DNA of 64,000 nt from Paracentrotus lividus (taxonomy: Eukaryota; Echinodermata; Echinoidea; Camarodonta; Echinidae). Position numbers and translations under genes: made by a program. The DNA lies in the NCBI GenBank assembly GCA_940671915.1, contig CALNVZ010001721.1, positions 43,426,644 to 43,490,643 on the forward strand, written 5' to 3'. This document shows, piece after piece, positions 25,501 through 35,773 of the stretch (within the stretch, counting starts at the first letter, position 1; the number at the start of each line of letters is the position of its first letter). The notes beneath the pieces were generated by a model. That model saw nothing but the letters and a program-made list of their open reading frames with translations, was not told the DNA's origin and ran no database searches.

Positions 25501-28500
25501 TCATTTTAGGTTCAATCAACTTCAAATGCATTGTTATTGGTTTCATGAATTGAAGTTTTTTTTTCCCGCAGGAAGAGCGTTTATCGCTGTACAACCCCCA
25601 CCCTACCCGGGCCATAAGAATGATAATACTTCAATGGCTAAAATTATTCCTTTAAGCCTTTTTAACGTAATTGTTATATTTTATTCGTAACCTTTTACAG
25701 TTGTTGACTATTTATCTGTTATTCTAAATGGAAAACTTACCCTATTTCATTCCTAAGAGCAGTAGTGGGTGACTTTTTTTTAACAAATGTGAAGATAAAA
25801 GAACACCGACATTTTGAGTTGGGTTATCACCGAACGAAATCATGAAAATGTTTTACATTTCTCCAAAAAATTTAATCAGGTTTCGTATATACGTTTGGCG
25901 ATTCGTATTACAATTTTCGAAAAGAAACAATTTTTCCATAACATACCAACATGAGTACGGAGGAAAACAGATTTCTATGAGCCTTTGCAATGCATGACTA
26001 AATATGCTTTTTTTTTCCCCTCTGCCCACGTAGGGGTGCCTCAATGGGCCTTAATTCTTTGAGAAAAGTCTATACAAAACCTTAACCACCAGTTGGGGTA
26101 AATATAATGATAATAAGAAAGAATAGAATAGTGATTTATTCAATTATGATAAGCCCTACCTCAGAAAGTGGCGATTTGTTGCCTTTTGTGTATTTTTTTT
26201 TTCTTTCTTGTTCTTGCTTTATTGCAGAAAATCGTGTGGGGTCATTCTGCTCTCGGGAATGAAAATAGTCCAGTTTTTCCCTTTATATGGTTAAGATTGA
26301 AATACAATAGGAGACTCAATAAATCGATAAGGCAGTGATTTTTACTAGCTACGTTGCAATAATGATTATGCCTTTGGCCATGGATAGTATATCATGGTCC
26401 CAGTGACGGCGATATAGAATTATTGACCAATGTATAAACATTTTGCAGTCAGAGACGTATTTTTATAAGAATTTTCTCACAGAGTAATATAATTCAATTG
26501 ACCGCAACAGACAAATAACATAGCTTGACTTTGCGTATATAATTTAGGTTATAGGCCTGGCTCCGTATGGCGATATATGTTATAGGGAAAGCTGCGGACA
26601 TCACTAAATACATTCTTTGCAAAAAAAAACAGAAAACAAAACAAAACAAAAACAATCGCTCAGAAATTACACTGTCTTAGACTAGTCTCAGCTCAAGGAT
26701 GAAATGTTTGTAGTTGCAAAGGGTTAACATTAAAAATAGCAAACAATATTTTGCAGGTACCCTCTTTACGAATGCAATATATAATGCACAAATTTATTTC
26801 TCGCTGTAATATCATATTGATTAAATTCATGAATAAAATGTTGTAATAGGGGTACAGGTATTGCAGATACGAATATTCGAAGCATCATGTTCTCTGTATA
26901 GTTTCCCATACTGCGTTTGAAATGATGTTATCATTTCAATTGTAGGAGTATAATATTGATCTAAAATCGTATACGTATACCATAAATATCCCTTTCCTCC
27001 ATTGTAAATTATGTGAATTCTATTAATGTCAAGGTAACGTATATAAGCGAATACATGAAATTAGAGTAACATGTTTTTTACATGTTGTTGAAAGTTATTT
27101 AAAATCCCTTGATTTCCATCCATCCAAGGACTACACATTTTGGTATTTATAGTGGAGAAAATGGGCGGGAACACCCAGCCGCCCCCAACCCTCCCGCCCC
27201 CCCCCCCCCCCTCCATCTATTTTGCGTCGAGCGCAATCATGGGGGTTACGTACGGTTCGGTTTATATATTTTTAATTTTAATGTACCAAATCTTGATGGG
27301 TAAACGTGGTCCCCATCCTACGATTATACCTGAAATGTCTCTTTTAAATTTTGTATTGATATTTGCGTAAATTTGTGTTTTAGTTTAACTATAAGAGCGT
27401 TACCATTTACAAACACGTTTTATATGCTTAATACGTAGTTTTAAACTTTATCTGACATCATTTAATGTTGCTGTACTGTTTTATGCTCTGTCAAATAGAA
27501 TAATGTAACAAATAAGTATATACAACTGAATGGGATACCGTACCCAAATTCTCCAATGAAACAGTAACGTTGATTTCATGACCTTTTACTTTTTCATAGA
27601 TTTGAAAGGCGAGATAATCGGGAAAGTGTCAAGATATTATTGATGCCATTGAGTTGGATTAATCAGTTTCCTGCTATTCATATGGCTTTGATAGAAGACT
27701 GTGATACTCCACTTCGACCTTGCACTTTTGATTTGAAGAGATTAATTCAAAAAGGGACTAAATCCACTTTGGATGAAAATTGAGTTATTGATATCAGGAC
27801 ATTGTTCAGGTACTTATCGTCTTTGAACAAAAGGATTTTCTTAATTGTTGATTTCAACTGTAAGAAAATGCATTTTGTAATTTCCCTTTTCCATAGACGC
27901 CTGTACAAAATCTGGTAAAATACCATTTTCTCTGAAGTTATAAAAGTGGATTTAGTCCCTTTAGGAACGAACCTCCTCATTATTTTCTAGATCACGTTGA
28001 ACTAGACCTATAAGCCTAGGCCCGTATTCACAAAAGTTTCCTAAGTTAAACTATAGCTTAAATATGCGGTTTAACTATGGGTAGCAGAATGTGACACAAT
28101 CTCGAAAAGAATTTGTTTGATTTATCAGAATATTTGGTACCGAAACTATTAAAAACTATGGGAATGATAAGTAAAACAAAAGGTTTTCTTGACCGTTTTC
28201 TAGCACAATTCCATAATCTAGTAAACGTCTAAGGCACATGCAACGTAGACAGATTGTGCCACATCTTGCTAGCCATAGTTAAACCAAAGATTTAAGCTAT
28301 GACTTGACTCTTGTGAATATGGGCCATAGTTTGTTGTGATGGATAACTAATGGCCGTTTAAAGGCAATAGGGAAATCCTGTATTAGACATGCCGGACGTT
28401 AGGGTATCGTATTTACCGAAGAGTCTGGTTTAATCGAAATGAAAGCAGTTAGGAGATGGTACTTGATCTTATTCTAGATCACTATAATATCCAAGAGAAA

Positions 28501-29547
28501 TTAATTTCTTGATTGAAACCCCGTTAATAAATGAATCATACCAGCATTTATGAGGAGTGATTTGTATCGGGTATTATCAACGTTGTTACAAATTGTTGCT
28601 TGTGTATGACTTTATTTATGTATCTAATCCAACCAGTATGGTTGCAATAAAACAAAAAGGAATATTAATTATGTCTTTTGTAAGATCTTTACATACTCCA
28701 CGGATAGCTGTAGTGTCCTTGTACGGTATTAATTTATATCATTTGTCAAGAGATAATATACATAATTACAGATTTGCCCCCCCCCCTCCTCATAAAATCC
28801 TAGACCTGCTTCTGTAGCCTATTGGGGCTAAACAGCAGTGGCAGTGACCATATTATTGTAAGTCTGACCAATTCACTCATTCAATTAAACAATCAATCAT
28901 TCTTACAAGAATTGTGCCACACGTCACCTTAACATCCAGAAATATATTAATTGTAAGGGTCAAATACACATTGTCACATGTATATTCTTTTGTTATAAAG
29001 AATTAGAGTCATATTCGACATACCAATAATTACTGTCTACTTTTCTTTAGTGCATTTACATTAAGTGCACTTTATTATATTCACCTTTCAGTGCCCTCTG
29101 AGTTCCCCAAAATAAATGAGGTATTTATTTGTCATAATGGAGAACAAATTTGCCCATCATCTCGATCGCAAATACCACCTTTCAAAACTAATTCATGATA
29201 AATTGAATAATTGTTCATTCTTAAGAGACAACGAGTACAAAGGTCATGTTTATGAGGGTTTTGTTAATATAGTCTGGTGTAATACGTGCTATGCTTCCCG
29301 TTTGTGTCATAAATTCGAACAATGCCTGTTCCGTTTAAAAGATATAATCTCCTATATGAAAAGTTCGGAAAGTTCTCTAGTTCTATTCCTTTTCATCCTC
29401 TTTATATATCTGGTTTGTCATGTAAACATATAAACTATATGAATTATATGAAATTTATACCTGCCCAATGTCTCTCGCAGCTAATTAAGGGGAAGGCCTC
29501 TTTGCATTTACAATCAAACTAATATTAAACTTTGTATTCTACTGTCT

Positions 29548-29594
<47 letters not shown>

Positions 29595-30241
29595 TTATAT
29601 ACATGTAGGTCAGTAATAAATTGATAAATAGTGTATGGGAAACACGTTCTGTGATTGGCTAGATTTGCATCAGGTGATTAGTTTTTTGTATGTTAAATGA
29701 ATGGGGATTAGTCACTTGTCTGATTTTTTTTTCTAAATAAAATTTATGAATGTCAGGTTTGGGGAAATAAAAGCTGTTTATTTTTATTTAAGTTCAGACT
29801 GTATTATTTTTACCTTTTTATTAGTCTTTTGATTAAAAAAAAATACTTTTAGAAAATGAGATTAGTGGCGAAAATCGGTGTTGTTATTTTTCTATAATTA
29901 TTATTATATTTTATATATTATTATCATTTTGTTTGTATACAGCTCAGGTATCGTTCTGTGCCGTGGCAGGCTACACCACAGGAGCGTGTGCTACTCTTCA
30001 GACTGTGATGTGTGTCTCTCTATTCGGACCAGGTCAGATGAAATATACATACCCGGGTGTCATCTTGGCTGTAGGGATAGCAATGCTCTCCAGCCCGCCC
30101 ACAGCAGGTATGTCATTCCATGGAGTAAAAAAAAAAAAAGATAGAGGGAAGGGGAGATAAAGACATAAACAGACAGACAGAGATAAAGAGGGAGAGATAG
30201 ACAGACAGACAGAGAGAGAGAGAGAGAGAGGGGTAGACACA

Positions 30242-30285
<44 letters not shown>

Positions 30286-33200
30286 CAGAGATACATACAG
30301 AGAGAGGGAGAGAGAGAGAGAGCATCAGATAGATTGGGAGAGAGGGATGGAGATAGAGCGGGGAATGGAGTTAGAGAGAGAGAGAGAGAGGGAGAGAAGG
30401 TTGGTTAGCTCTGCTCACCAATAACAGGTATATTATTCACCAGATAGATGATGAGAGAGTGGAGAGAGATAGATTGGGATAGAGAGAGAGATGGGGGAGG
30501 GGAAGGATGAGCAAGGAGATACCCTCTTTGGGATGAGCAAGAGGATACAGTGAATTAAAGAGATCGACAGCACCATGCAGCAAAGAGTGCGGGAGTGTGA
30601 ACGAAAGGAGATATAAAGAGAGAAGGGTCAGTGAAAGAGAAAGACGTGTTCACCAGCCCCTCAAACCAGGTAAATTACCTTAATTTAATTTGAGAAAGCC
30701 AAATACATGGGAGAAGCTCTATATGCCAGAAAGAATATGTGTCCCATCATGACATGATGTGTTGACAATGTGTTTGTATATAGACTCTGCGAAGATGTGA
30801 TCCACAATAAACGCTCTAGTATAACATGAAGATGATGGCAAACTATCATACTTCGAACACACTCTGAGACATTATGCTTTGTTTCAGAGCGAGAAAGTCA
30901 GAGAGCATAGAAGATAAATGGGAAAAAATTAAAAGGGATATGAGAAGAAAAGAGAGCAGAGGCGAAGGGTTTCTAAGAGAAATGATATTGAAAAGGGGAC
31001 AAAGCTGAAAAGATGGCAACACATATGACTCTTGAAGGATGGAAAAAAACCCGAAGGCAGATCATTCTCCAGTCCATAAGGCGCAGACAAGACGAAGAAT
31101 ACAAATACAATTATCCATGCTTTCAGCAACCTGTCCGCATACTGTCTTTGTCGTTCCTGATGATGCAAACATTGCTGAAAGCATAGAAACGTTTATCGAG
31201 TCTGATGCAGAAAGGATGCCGAACTCAAATAATTTTATTCCTATAACCCTTCATGATGTCGTCAGCTTTTAGTAAGAGATAGAGAAACTGAAAAACATTG
31301 AAAAGACGAGGATAATGTCCTAGAATGAGCTCGAGTGACATTGACAGAATGATAGAGACCTACCTTAAACATCGATTCTGAAACAGATAGAATTATCGAT
31401 GACAATGAGAAAAGAGAGGGTTACAGAAATAATACGGAGCGTACTGAACAAAAAAAAACAAGAAAAACATGGAACAGTATTGGGGATAGATGTCTGTGAA
31501 CTTGTCTGCGGACAAAGATAGCAAGGAAAAGTGAGATATCCTCTTGGCTTAGGTGTCAAACGGCCTTGTCATATCAGGTGTCTTCAACTGAGAAGGAAAG
31601 GATGACAGATGAGAAAGAGAGATAGAAGTGGAGAAGGGAAAGAGGGAGTGAGAATGAAAGAATGATTTTTTAAAAAATAGGGAGACGGGGGGATAGACAA
31701 ACAAAAAGATAGATAAAGAGAAAATGGAGAGACATAGTTGATTCGTTAGAAAAAAAATGACGGAGAGGACAAGATAGAAGAGATTGGGAGAGAGAGAGAC
31801 GGAAAGATTTTTTTATAAGGAAAGTTATTTCACACTGAGCATGGTGAATAATTTTGTTAAACTGTCACCAGATACCATGCTAAGATAAATGAATACACAT
31901 CGTGACATATGCTATAATCATATCAACGTAAATGAATTTGTCTGTCATTATTGTGAACTTAAAGGGAAGCATAATATCAAAGGCATCCACTCTTAGAACG
32001 TGTGTTAGTCCCATCAATCATCGCTGAAGATATATGCATGACCGAAAACTTCGATACTTATCATTAACATGATTAATTGAACTAATTCATTTCGAATAAA
32101 CAATATTGCTGGTTTTATAGCGGTACACTATAGATGATACTCCATCGAACTTTAGGAATCATAGTTTGTTCACCTATCCGCAAAAGTCTAGTCAAGAACC
32201 TCACAAGGAAAATTATTGTTCTTTCCAGAGATGGATCCAAAGGGGCATTATACACCCCTCCAACCCCCCCCCCCCCCCCCCCCCCATATTGGGAGTAGCG
32301 AACATTGAGCATACGTTTTTTTTGTTTATTATTATTATTAAGAACCCCCCCCCCCTACATTTTTGAATTAACAGTCTGCGCTATCTCTCTCTATTTAAAA
32401 TGCCTGCACCCGGGGCTGGCTCTTTCTGAAAGTAGGACAATTATTATGATCAGGTTGGTATATCATGATGGGTTATTTATGGTATGCTTAAATTAATGAG
32501 TAAATTAAGAGCCAGGTCACTTAACGCAGCTGAGCCCGTCTTGATCTGATGGTAGTTCTATTCGAGCCATTCCCACTCAATGTGAAGTACACCGCGTTTG
32601 ATATTATAATTGCTTTAATGAGTATTAGTCAAATGGTGGTATCTCAATTGCCCATGGTTTGAGATGGTTTTAAAACTAGTTCGAGACGGGATTGAGACTA
32701 GTTTAAGAGGGGTTTGAGATTAATTTGAGACGGGTTTTAGACTAGCAGTAGAGACGTCATGAAGATGACTATGAGACGTCTCTGAGGCCCGAAGACGTCT
32801 AAATGATATACCACCTTTAGGGAACGATATTTCGTCACATTCCTCTACAAATCGTGGTGAAAATTGTGTTCATGTTTCAATAATGATTAACATTTATAAC
32901 CTTTTTGTGTTTTATCTCTTGTCTGTCATTCCTTTCACACCTTCTTTTTCTCATTCCCGCTCCATTCTTTTTCTTTTTGTCTCTCATTCTTTTCTCCTTA
33001 TCACTCCAATCTTTTTCTTCCTCTTTTCTCCATGTCTCTCGTCTCTCCCTCTCTCTCTCTCTCTCTCCCCTCTCTCCCTCTACCTTCCCCTCTCTGTCTC
33101 ACCTCTTATTCTCACTCTCTTCTCTCTCCCTCTCTTCTTCTCTTCTGTCGATCATCCAGGTCTATGTCGTGACATCCAGGGTAATTATCTAGGGGCCTTC

Positions 33201-33344
33201 TACATGGCTGCTGCTGCTTGTTTCTCATCGGTGGTGGCGCACTTCCCATTGAGCTGTGCGATCAAGCCAGGTACCAAACAGGCTCGAACTGTTCTTGAAG
33301 ATGAAGATATATTCCGGAATGATAATATTGTATCCAAAGTTTAA
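8433..33344 (+). CDS. SLC16 / monocarboxylate-transporter-like protein (six coding exons, 567 aa)
   Basis: Coding exons are 8433-8682, 20364-20549, 22375-23093, 23724-23922, 29943-30107 and 33160-33344. All introns are GT-AG, the phases agree (1,1,0,1,1) and the sum is 568 codons including TAA. The product is a 12-TM major facilitator of the plasma membrane: six helices (about 44-215), a long cytoplasmic loop (about 220-355) and six more helices. The family signature DGGWGW is at residues 40-45, YGHRPV lies in the TM2-3 loop, and YFDTKIG..GLAMSG is in TM4-5. Arg412 matches the essential TM8 Arg306 of rat MCT1, but the Asp302 position is Gln408 and no Lys matches Lys38. By family knowledge, classical lactate/H+ symport is therefore doubtful, and an orphan MCT9/12/14-like carrier is more likely. 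The Met at 8433 was chosen because it gives a normal short N-terminus; an upstream in-frame ATG lies at 8373. Substrate unknown. Confidence 0.9.
9283..9417. repeat. Palindromic MITE with TTACGATTGAT motifs
   Basis: GCCCTGTAA near the left end and TTACAGCTATAGGGC at the right end are inverted. GATCAATCTTACGATTGATT and ACGATCAATCGT lie inside. The same TTACGATTGAT / GCCCTGTAA vocabulary recurs at 42908-43161. Confidence 0.5.
10690..10714. repeat. Poly-C run
   Basis: About 25 consecutive C. Confidence 0.9.
11271..14766. mobile_element. 3.5-kb element with about 750-bp inverted arms built of GGCCGCCAT units
   Basis: The arms run 11271-about 12022 and about 14026-14766; the outermost shared block is GCTGGATAATCGTGCCAAAA. 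Each arm is a series of degenerate units of about 150-190 bp marked by TTCAAAATGGCCGCCAT. The 2-kb interior holds three consecutive minus-strand frames of 101, 88 and 67 codons (14025-13720, 13610-13344, 13354-13151) that look like a decayed coding region; I cannot assign a family. The superfamily and target duplication are not established. Confidence 0.75.
13151..14025 (-). pseudogene. Possible decayed coding region inside the long-TIR element
   Basis: Three minus-strand open frames follow one another in order within the interior of the element, separated by shifts and stops. No motif was recognised in them. It may be a degenerate transposase or chance. Confidence 0.3.
15638..15768. mobile_element. 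CAGTGGCGGATC MITE, copy A
   Basis: CAGTGGCGGATCTAGGATTT at the left and GTCTGGATCCGCCACTG at the right. TGAGA stands immediately outside both ends. The interior TTAACATGTA..GAGTGGTTTTCAAATTAT is shared with 20580-20734. The terminus resembles hAT/Tip100-type ends. Confidence 0.85.
15934..16778. mobile_element. 845-bp foldback element, TA duplication
   Basis: CCGGGTGAGTCAAAAAAAAA at 15934 is mirrored by TTTTTTCTGACTCACTCGG ending at 16778; TA flanks both ends. The arms are nearly 400 bp each and meet around 16350, so almost the whole element is one palindrome. Tc1/mariner-like ends. Confidence 0.88.
17185..17640. repeat. Diverged tandem duplication, unit about 230 bp
   Basis: Blocks in the first copy (TTCCTTGAG, ATACTGATTAATGCAGCTTC, GCATTTTGTG, TTATACAA.ACCATGATA) recur in the same order in the second (17450-17640). 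The sequence is intronic. Confidence 0.6.
18310..18486. repeat. (GA)n-rich low-complexity tract
   Basis: Interrupted GA/GGGA repeats. Confidence 0.8.
18502..18968. mobile_element. Mariner-like MITE, TA duplication
   Basis: CAGTCTGTGTCAAAAAAAAT at 18502 is mirrored by ATTTGACACAGACTG ending at 18968; TA at 18500-18501 and 18969-18970. The 467-bp interior has no transposase motif. Confidence 0.85.
19065..19512. other. GA, C and A homopolymer tracts in intron 1
   Basis: GA run near 19069-19085; C-run then A-run at about 19470-19510. No gene. Confidence 0.7.
20364..20549 (+). CDS. SLC16-like gene, coding exon 2
   Basis: Acceptor TTCTTTACAG, donor CTAGGAG/GTCAGT. Encodes residues 84-145: TM2, the loop with AERYGHRPV, TM3 and the start of TM4. 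Translation joins exon 1 in frame (..KAIT-A-VPGSL..), aligning with the SWIGSL region of MCTs, so no exon seems to be missing between them. Confidence 0.88.
20580..20734. mobile_element. CAGTGGCGGATC MITE, copy B, at the 5' splice site of SLC16 exon 2
   Basis: CAGTGGCGGATCCAGGATTT at the left, CCTGGATCCGCCACTG at the right. The 7-bp sequence GTTATTT lies on both sides as a target duplication. Starts 30 nt into intron 2. Confidence 0.9.
20735..22374. other. Remainder of SLC16 intron 2
   Basis: AT-rich. Apart from a partial GAGACG-family copy near 21268, nothing was recognised. Overlapping open frames at 21618-21888 on both strands have no domain. Confidence 0.6.
21268..21410. mobile_element. 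GAGACG-family element, partial copy
   Basis: GGGCGGTATCTCAATTCACG end followed by GAGACGG and GGATTTGGGACTACTTTG motifs shared with copy 1. The right end is not visible. Confidence 0.5.
22375..23093 (+). CDS. SLC16-like gene, coding exon 3 (TM4-TM7 and large loop)
   Basis: Acceptor TGTTTCCTAG, donor ACATGTG/GTAAGG. Encodes residues 146-385: GIGFGLSHMPAV, the MCT motif YFDTKIGTATGLAMSG, TM5-6, a hydrophilic loop of about 135 residues rich in K/E/S/T, and TM7 ending FTVVSAHV. This large exon spanning the central loop is typical of SLC16 genes. Reading past the donor meets a stop 11 nt into the intron. Confidence 0.9.
23330..23547. mobile_element. GAGACG-family TIR element (SLC16 intron 3)
   Basis: AGGGTGGTATTTCAAC at the left and GTAAGATATCACCTT at the right. 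The interior has GAGACGGGATTGAGACTAG, CTCCGAGAC and the shared block GAGTCACGGGAAAATCGAA. Confidence 0.7.
23724..23922 (+). CDS. SLC16-like gene, coding exon 4 (TM8-TM9)
   Basis: Acceptor GTGTACAG, donor TTCTCAG/GTGAGT. Encodes residues 386-451, with the TM8 motif QAAGRFLSGPLVDR containing Arg412. A glutamine sits where MCT1 has the essential Asp302. Confidence 0.88.
23945..24359. mobile_element. Foldback MITE at the 5' splice site of SLC16 exon 4
   Basis: The arms (about 195 bp each) include CAGTCACA, GGCCAACGCGAGTATGCGCT / AGCGCATAATTTGCGTCGGC and ATACGCTCTGTGTGCGCG / CGCGCACACAGAGCGTAT. The element starts 22 nt into intron 4. Confidence 0.85.
24716..25164. mobile_element. GAGACGTCTC-family element plus adjoining fragment (SLC16 intron 4)
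   Basis: The complete copy runs from GGTGGTATCTCACTTCGCAG (24789) to GAGATGAGATACCACC (25161). The interior has multiple GGAGACGTCTCCGATA units and the GAGTCGCGGGAAAATCGAA block. A fragment ending GTGAGATACCACC lies just upstream (24716-24760). Confidence 0.75.
25165..27744. other. SLC16 intron 4, unique-looking AT-rich sequence
   Basis: No gene or bounded repeat recognised; a C-run lies at about 27198-27211. Confidence 0.55.
27750..27962. mobile_element. Small TIR element (about 213 bp)
   Basis: AAAGGGACTAAATCCACTTT at the left is mirrored by AAAGTGGATTTAGTCCCTTT at the right. Non-coding. Confidence 0.75.
28020..28326. mobile_element. GGCCCGTATTCACAA MITE (about 305 bp)
   Basis: GGCCCGTATTCACAAAAGTT at the left is mirrored by CTTGTGAATATGGGCC at the right. 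Inverted TTTAACTATGG / CCATAGTTAAA and CACAATCT / AGATTGTG lie inside. Confidence 0.8.
29551..29600. repeat. (TA)n microsatellite
   Basis: About 50 bp of TA dinucleotides, intron 4. Confidence 0.9.
29943..30107 (+). CDS. SLC16-like gene, coding exon 5 (TM10-TM11)
   Basis: Acceptor TTGTATACAG, donor CAGCAG/GTATGT. Encodes residues 452-506: a helix (QVSFCAVAGYTTGACATLQ), the GPGQMKYTYPGV loop and a helix ending LSSPPTA. These match the MCT C-half, where a 'G.....P..G.L.D' segment follows. Confidence 0.88.
30125..30410. repeat. (GA)n-rich tract just after the donor of SLC16 exon 5
   Basis: A-run then GA/GACA repeats over nearly 300 bp, starting about 20 nt into intron 5. It yields spurious Ser/Leu-rich frames on the minus strand. 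Confidence 0.85.
30411..32633. other. SLC16 intron 5, purine-rich degenerate sequence
   Basis: GA-biased degenerate DNA, a C-run at about 32266-32285 and no recognised gene. Confidence 0.55.
32634..32816. mobile_element. GAGACG-family TIR element (SLC16 intron 5)
   Basis: GGTGGTATCTCAATTGCCCA at the left and GATATACCACCTT at the right; GAGACGGGATTGAGACTAG, GAGACGTCTC-like and GAAGACGTCT inside. Confidence 0.75.
33160..33344 (+). CDS. SLC16-like gene, terminal coding exon 6
   Basis: Acceptor CGATCATCCAG after a long CT-rich tract. Encodes residues 507-567: GLCRDIQGNYLGAFYMAAAA is the conserved 'G...D..G.Y...F' entry to TM12, and the acidic C-tail ends SKV before TAA. The CT-rich stretch upstream also reads open in this frame from 32883 but lies before the splice acceptor and is intronic. 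Confidence 0.9.
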
Positions 33345-33480
33345 ATTTTTGTCTTAATCTTTTTCAATTTGAAAGATGTATTACGATAGTAACTGCCCTA
33401 AAGATCATATAAGTTAACACTCCATTTTTGTGCTACAGAGCAGGATTAAGGGTGATAATTTTCATTATATTTTTTATAGG

Positions 33481-33486
33481 AATAAA
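33481..33486 (+). terminator. Candidate polyadenylation signal AATAAA, SLC16-like gene
   Basis: First canonical AATAAA after the stop codon, 136 nt downstream. Position only; cleavage site not seen. Confidence 0.4.
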
Positions 33487-33612
33487 AATTTAGATTAGAT
33501 TTATTTATATATGACTGTGTAAACATAGACGCTCATGACGTTGAGTAGTTACTCAATCGAATTTTGTGTTTAGAGAAAAATTATAAGGAATGTGCCTATA
33601 AGTAAAAGTAGC

Positions 33613-33642
33613 AATACTTTATAGTAGTATAAGTAGTAGTAT

Positions 33643-33711
<69 letters not shown>

Positions 33712-34022
33712 AAGTAGTAGTAGTAGTATAAGTAGTAGTATAAGTAGTAGTATAAGTAGTAGTATAGGTAGTAGTATAAGTAGTATGATAAGTAGTAGTA
33801 TAAGTAGTAGTATAAGTAGTAGTATAAGTAGTAGTATAAGTAGTATAGGTAGTAGTATAAGTAGTAGGATAAGTAGTAGTATAAGTAGTAGTATAAGTAG
33901 TAGTATAATTAGTAGTATAAGTAGTAGTATAGGTAGTAGTATAAGTAGTAGGATAAGTAGTAGTATAAGTAGTAGTATAAGTAGTAGTATAAGTAGTAGT
34001 ATAAGTAGTAGTAGTAGTAGTA
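33613..34022. repeat. (AGT)n array with AGTATA variants
   Basis: About 400 bp. A pure AGT block is followed by higher-order AGTAGTATA units. It reads as poly-Ser/Ile in one frame but has no sign of being coding. Confidence 0.92.
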
Positions 34023-34039
34023 GATGTAGTTGTAGGCCC

Positions 34040-34254
34040 TAGGGCAAGTCCAAGCTATTTTGCAAGTGTGTCCCACGCGTTACCGACTAATAATTTAGCA
34101 TAACTTAATTATGAAATGATTTATGTCAATTATTTGTTATGTTTTTGGTAAAAAAATTGAGATAAAAAATTTCATAATTATAATAATTAAGTAATGCTAA
34201 ATAATTTCCCGGTAATGCGTGGGACAAAGTTGCAAAATAGCTTGGAGTTGCCCA
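34040..34254. mobile_element. Palindromic MITE beside or within the AGT array
   Basis: GGGCAAGTCCAAGCTATTTT at the left is mirrored by AAAATAGCTTGGAGTTGCCC at the right. Inner arms share CGCGTTACCG / CGGTAATGCG and ATTTAGCAT / ATGCTAAAT. AGTAGTAG follows the right end. Confidence 0.8.
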
Positions 34255-35690
34255 GTAGTAGTTGTGCATGTACATGTAGTATAAGAATATCAAAGCATAA
34301 AGAAGTACAAAATATACATGTAGTAGCACTGGCACAAGCAGTCCGTAGTTGGTGCAATATCATTAAAATTTTCAACTGCATTAGTTCACAGTACATCACA
34401 TTTGGTGCTACATTTTTGTATTTAGGAGTCAAATATATATATTTGATACCTAAAATGGTTAGCCTTAATCGCTGCACATTTGTACAGTCATTATTTCATA
34501 TCAGTGTGTGTGAATTTGGTTATAGATATAGGAAGAAGTCTGTTTCAAGAGATATATCCCACCAAGTGGTAAACGTTGAATTTTTCGCCAACTTTTTAAG
34601 CGAATGATTTCAAAAATTGGGATTTCGTTACGGTTAGTCATGCTCCAGCAAACGAACGAATTTAGGTGTTCGCAAAGAGTTTGGTTCGCAAAGAGTTCCA
34701 AACGTTCATAATTAAGTTTTACATTGAAATCAATATTCGCAAACAGTTGCAAGCGGTGCTAACCTTTTGCAAATGACAGAGGTGAACTCTTATTTTCGCT
34801 CATATTTACCAGAAAACTGTTTCCAAACGTTTGCAACTGTCTCCGTTGTTTGTTTTTTGTTTTTTGTTTTGTTTTGTTTTGGGTTTTTTTTTGCGTACCA
34901 TAAAAATTTATTAACGAATCTTTGAAAACTTTTTACGAACTTTGGAAAAACCCCAATTCCGCTATACATTCGGAAACGTTTGCCTCTGAATGAAATACCG
35001 TTCAAGCAATTTATGATTAAAAACAATGCAATGGGTTTGTTGGCAATGGTACAGGAAATGGCAACCGTTCCATTTTATTTCAAAATATAAATTATCAATT
35101 TACATAATGGTTAACATTTAAACATAAATAATGTACATGAAATATTGTTTTGCACAAAGAAACTGCAATGAGTGCCTACATGTAAAGTAACAAAGTTGTG
35201 TATTTTGAACATTATTTATATTTTCTGCTGTCTCTGAAACCTGATAATATTATTTGTATTTATATGTCTAATTTACACCTTTATGTGTTGTTAACAAGTA
35301 TGTTACTAAATGTAATATGCGAGGTCACGCAGCGACCGAGTGAGATAATTAGCTTTTATAATTCTATGTTTTAACAGTATAAGTGTCTTTTGTAGATCTC
35401 TATAGACTTTTTGTTACACGCTTCAATTTGTTGCGTGTATGTTATATATATATATATAAAATATAGTCGAGGCTAAAATATGGGTATATTATTTTGTAGA
35501 GCCATTTGTGTGTGTGTGTGTGTGTGTGTGTTCCCCGCTTTCAACGCTATGTCCAAACAATTCAGTGTGTGTGATATTGTTACATTAATTTCATCAAAAC
35601 AGAATATAATTTAAAAAGATATGTACATTTTTCAAAGCACATGGTCAATCAAACATTGCGATGTAGTAGCCTACATATATATGGCTGTAA
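34255..35690. other. Intergenic AT-rich sequence
   Basis: Contains repeated AAACG / GCAAA words near 34560-35000 and a GT run at about 35509-35530. No gene recognised. Confidence 0.5.
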
Positions 35691-35702
35691 ATACAATATG
35701 AC

Positions 35703-35773
35703 AGGGGGACCGGGATTTGTACCGGGGACCTCTCGATCTGCACTCAAATGATCTACCACTGAGCTACATCCAA
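35703..35773 (-). tRNA. tRNA-Cys(GCA)-like sequence, probably a pseudogene or SINE head
   Basis: On the minus strand: TAGCTCAGTGGTAGATCATT (A box and D arm), anticodon loop GTGCAGA with GCA, and CCCCGGTACAAATCCCGG (T arm and B box). Overall it resembles metazoan tRNA-Cys, but the 5' acceptor strand (TTGGATG) does not pair with the 3' CCCCC strand and the D arm carries changes. Function is therefore doubtful. Confidence 0.55.

Noticed and set aside
29116-29522. 105- and 66-codon frames in SLC16 intron 4
   Set aside because: AT-rich, no recognisable domain or LINE motif order; not supported as a gene.
30034-30325. Ser/Leu-rich open frames on the minus strand (also at 4103, 7590, 18248, 18888, 32883, 55503)
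   Set aside because: They are translations of GA/CT low-complexity DNA, occur in several frames at once and have no domain.
33785-34042. Poly-Ser/Ile open frame
   Set aside because: It is the reading of the AGT array; no splice or homology support.
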